Assembly (NCBI GenBank): GCA_031277855.1
Contig: JAITLO010000004.1
Location: 1 to 64,000, forward strand
Direction: 5' to 3'
From: Acidovorax sp.
GTDB taxonomy: Bacteria > Pseudomonadota > Gammaproteobacteria > Burkholderiales > Burkholderiaceae_C
DNA length: 64,000 nt
Shown here: positions 63,896-64,000 of the stretch, piece after piece
How positions within the stretch are numbered: position 1 is the stretch's first letter
Layout: every line of letters starts with the position of its first letter
Translations under genes and position numbers: made by a program
The notes under the pieces: model-generated
What the model saw: only the letters and a program-made list of their open reading frames with translations
The model's database searches: none
Told to the model about the DNA's origin: nothing

Positions 63896-64000
63896 ATGCT
63901 GTTTGGCAAGCTTTTGCCGCGCGAAGGCAATTTTTTTGAAATGTTCAACCAACATGCCGAGCGCATCGTGGAGGCCGCCCGTGCCTTTTCGCAGCTGGTG
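63896..64000 (+). CDS. DUF47/PhoU-like phosphate transport regulator (3' end outside window)
   Basis: The first 35 codons read MLFGKLLPREGNFFEMFNQH and AERIVEAARAFSQLV, the typical start of DUF47 proteins, which usually precede a Pit-type phosphate transporter gene. TAGGAGCC lies a suitable distance upstream; a second ATG at 63892 is out of frame. The gene is cut by the window edge. Confidence 0.85.
   Translation, partial: MLFGKLLPREGNFFEMFNQHAERIVEAARAFSQLV

Overview
The window is GC-rich, densely coded chromosomal DNA of a Gram-negative betaproteobacterium. Gene content and order (ribF-ileS-lspA, DUF3422, a DUF4743-type Nudix protein, TctBA, a complete liv permease/ATPase set) and the dispersed repeats fit the Comamonadaceae (Comamonas/Delftia/Acidovorax relatives). 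That placement is inference from gene style; there is no rRNA gene here. I found no tRNA, rRNA, CRISPR array, prophage or intact insertion sequence.

Layout. 0-10 kb: the 3' end of a chemoreceptor gene, recJ with an overlapping upstream gene, a two-gene split chromate transporter, a LolC/E-type permease with LolD, a thioredoxin-fold protein, TatD, a family-6-like DNA glycosylase and a spermidine-synthase-fold protein. 10-24.6 kb: a coiled-coil protein, TctBA, a second chemoreceptor behind a c-di-GMP-I riboswitch, DUF3422, two DMT transporters, an SDR with an altered active site, a large GGDEF-EAL protein, a quinone reductase and a Nudix hydrolase. 24.8-37.4 kb: a Na/Pi cotransporter, the ribF-ileS-lspA block, an HNH protein, a bestrophin, a pair of acyl-CoA dehydrogenases, YceH and purN. 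37.9-44.4 kb: an accessory-looking locus with an OmpR-type regulator and its kinase, a second paralogous regulator, and a four-gene minus-strand cluster (11-residue-repeat protein, lipoprotein, orphan FlgH, chalcone-isomerase-like protein) facing a small protein with the same 11-residue periodicity. 44.4-52.7 kb: DUF1653, an RsmB-type methyltransferase, a degenerate SRAP protein, a MocR regulator, ribH under an FMN riboswitch, rpmB-rpmG and trxB. 53-64 kb: ftsK, lolA, brnQ, rarA, livHMGF behind a possible attenuator, and the start of a DUF47/PhoU-like gene.

Functional links. Two RNA sensors are recognisable: a c-di-GMP aptamer in front of a chemoreceptor gene, and an FMN aptamer in front of lumazine synthase. 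A GGDEF-EAL protein 4 kb from the c-di-GMP aptamer has its key motifs intact. Lipoprotein sorting is represented by LolA and by a single LolC/E-type permease with LolD. Several non-coding repeat families occur at gene ends and inside one operon. One family shows a compensatory base-pair change between its two copies, which points to a conserved hairpin.

Best candidate for something undescribed: the 41.1-44.3 kb cluster, where an outer-membrane L-ring homologue without other flagellar genes travels with a lipoprotein, a chalcone-isomerase-fold protein and two proteins built on 11-residue repeats, around a divergent promoter region carrying a perfect 12-bp inverted repeat.
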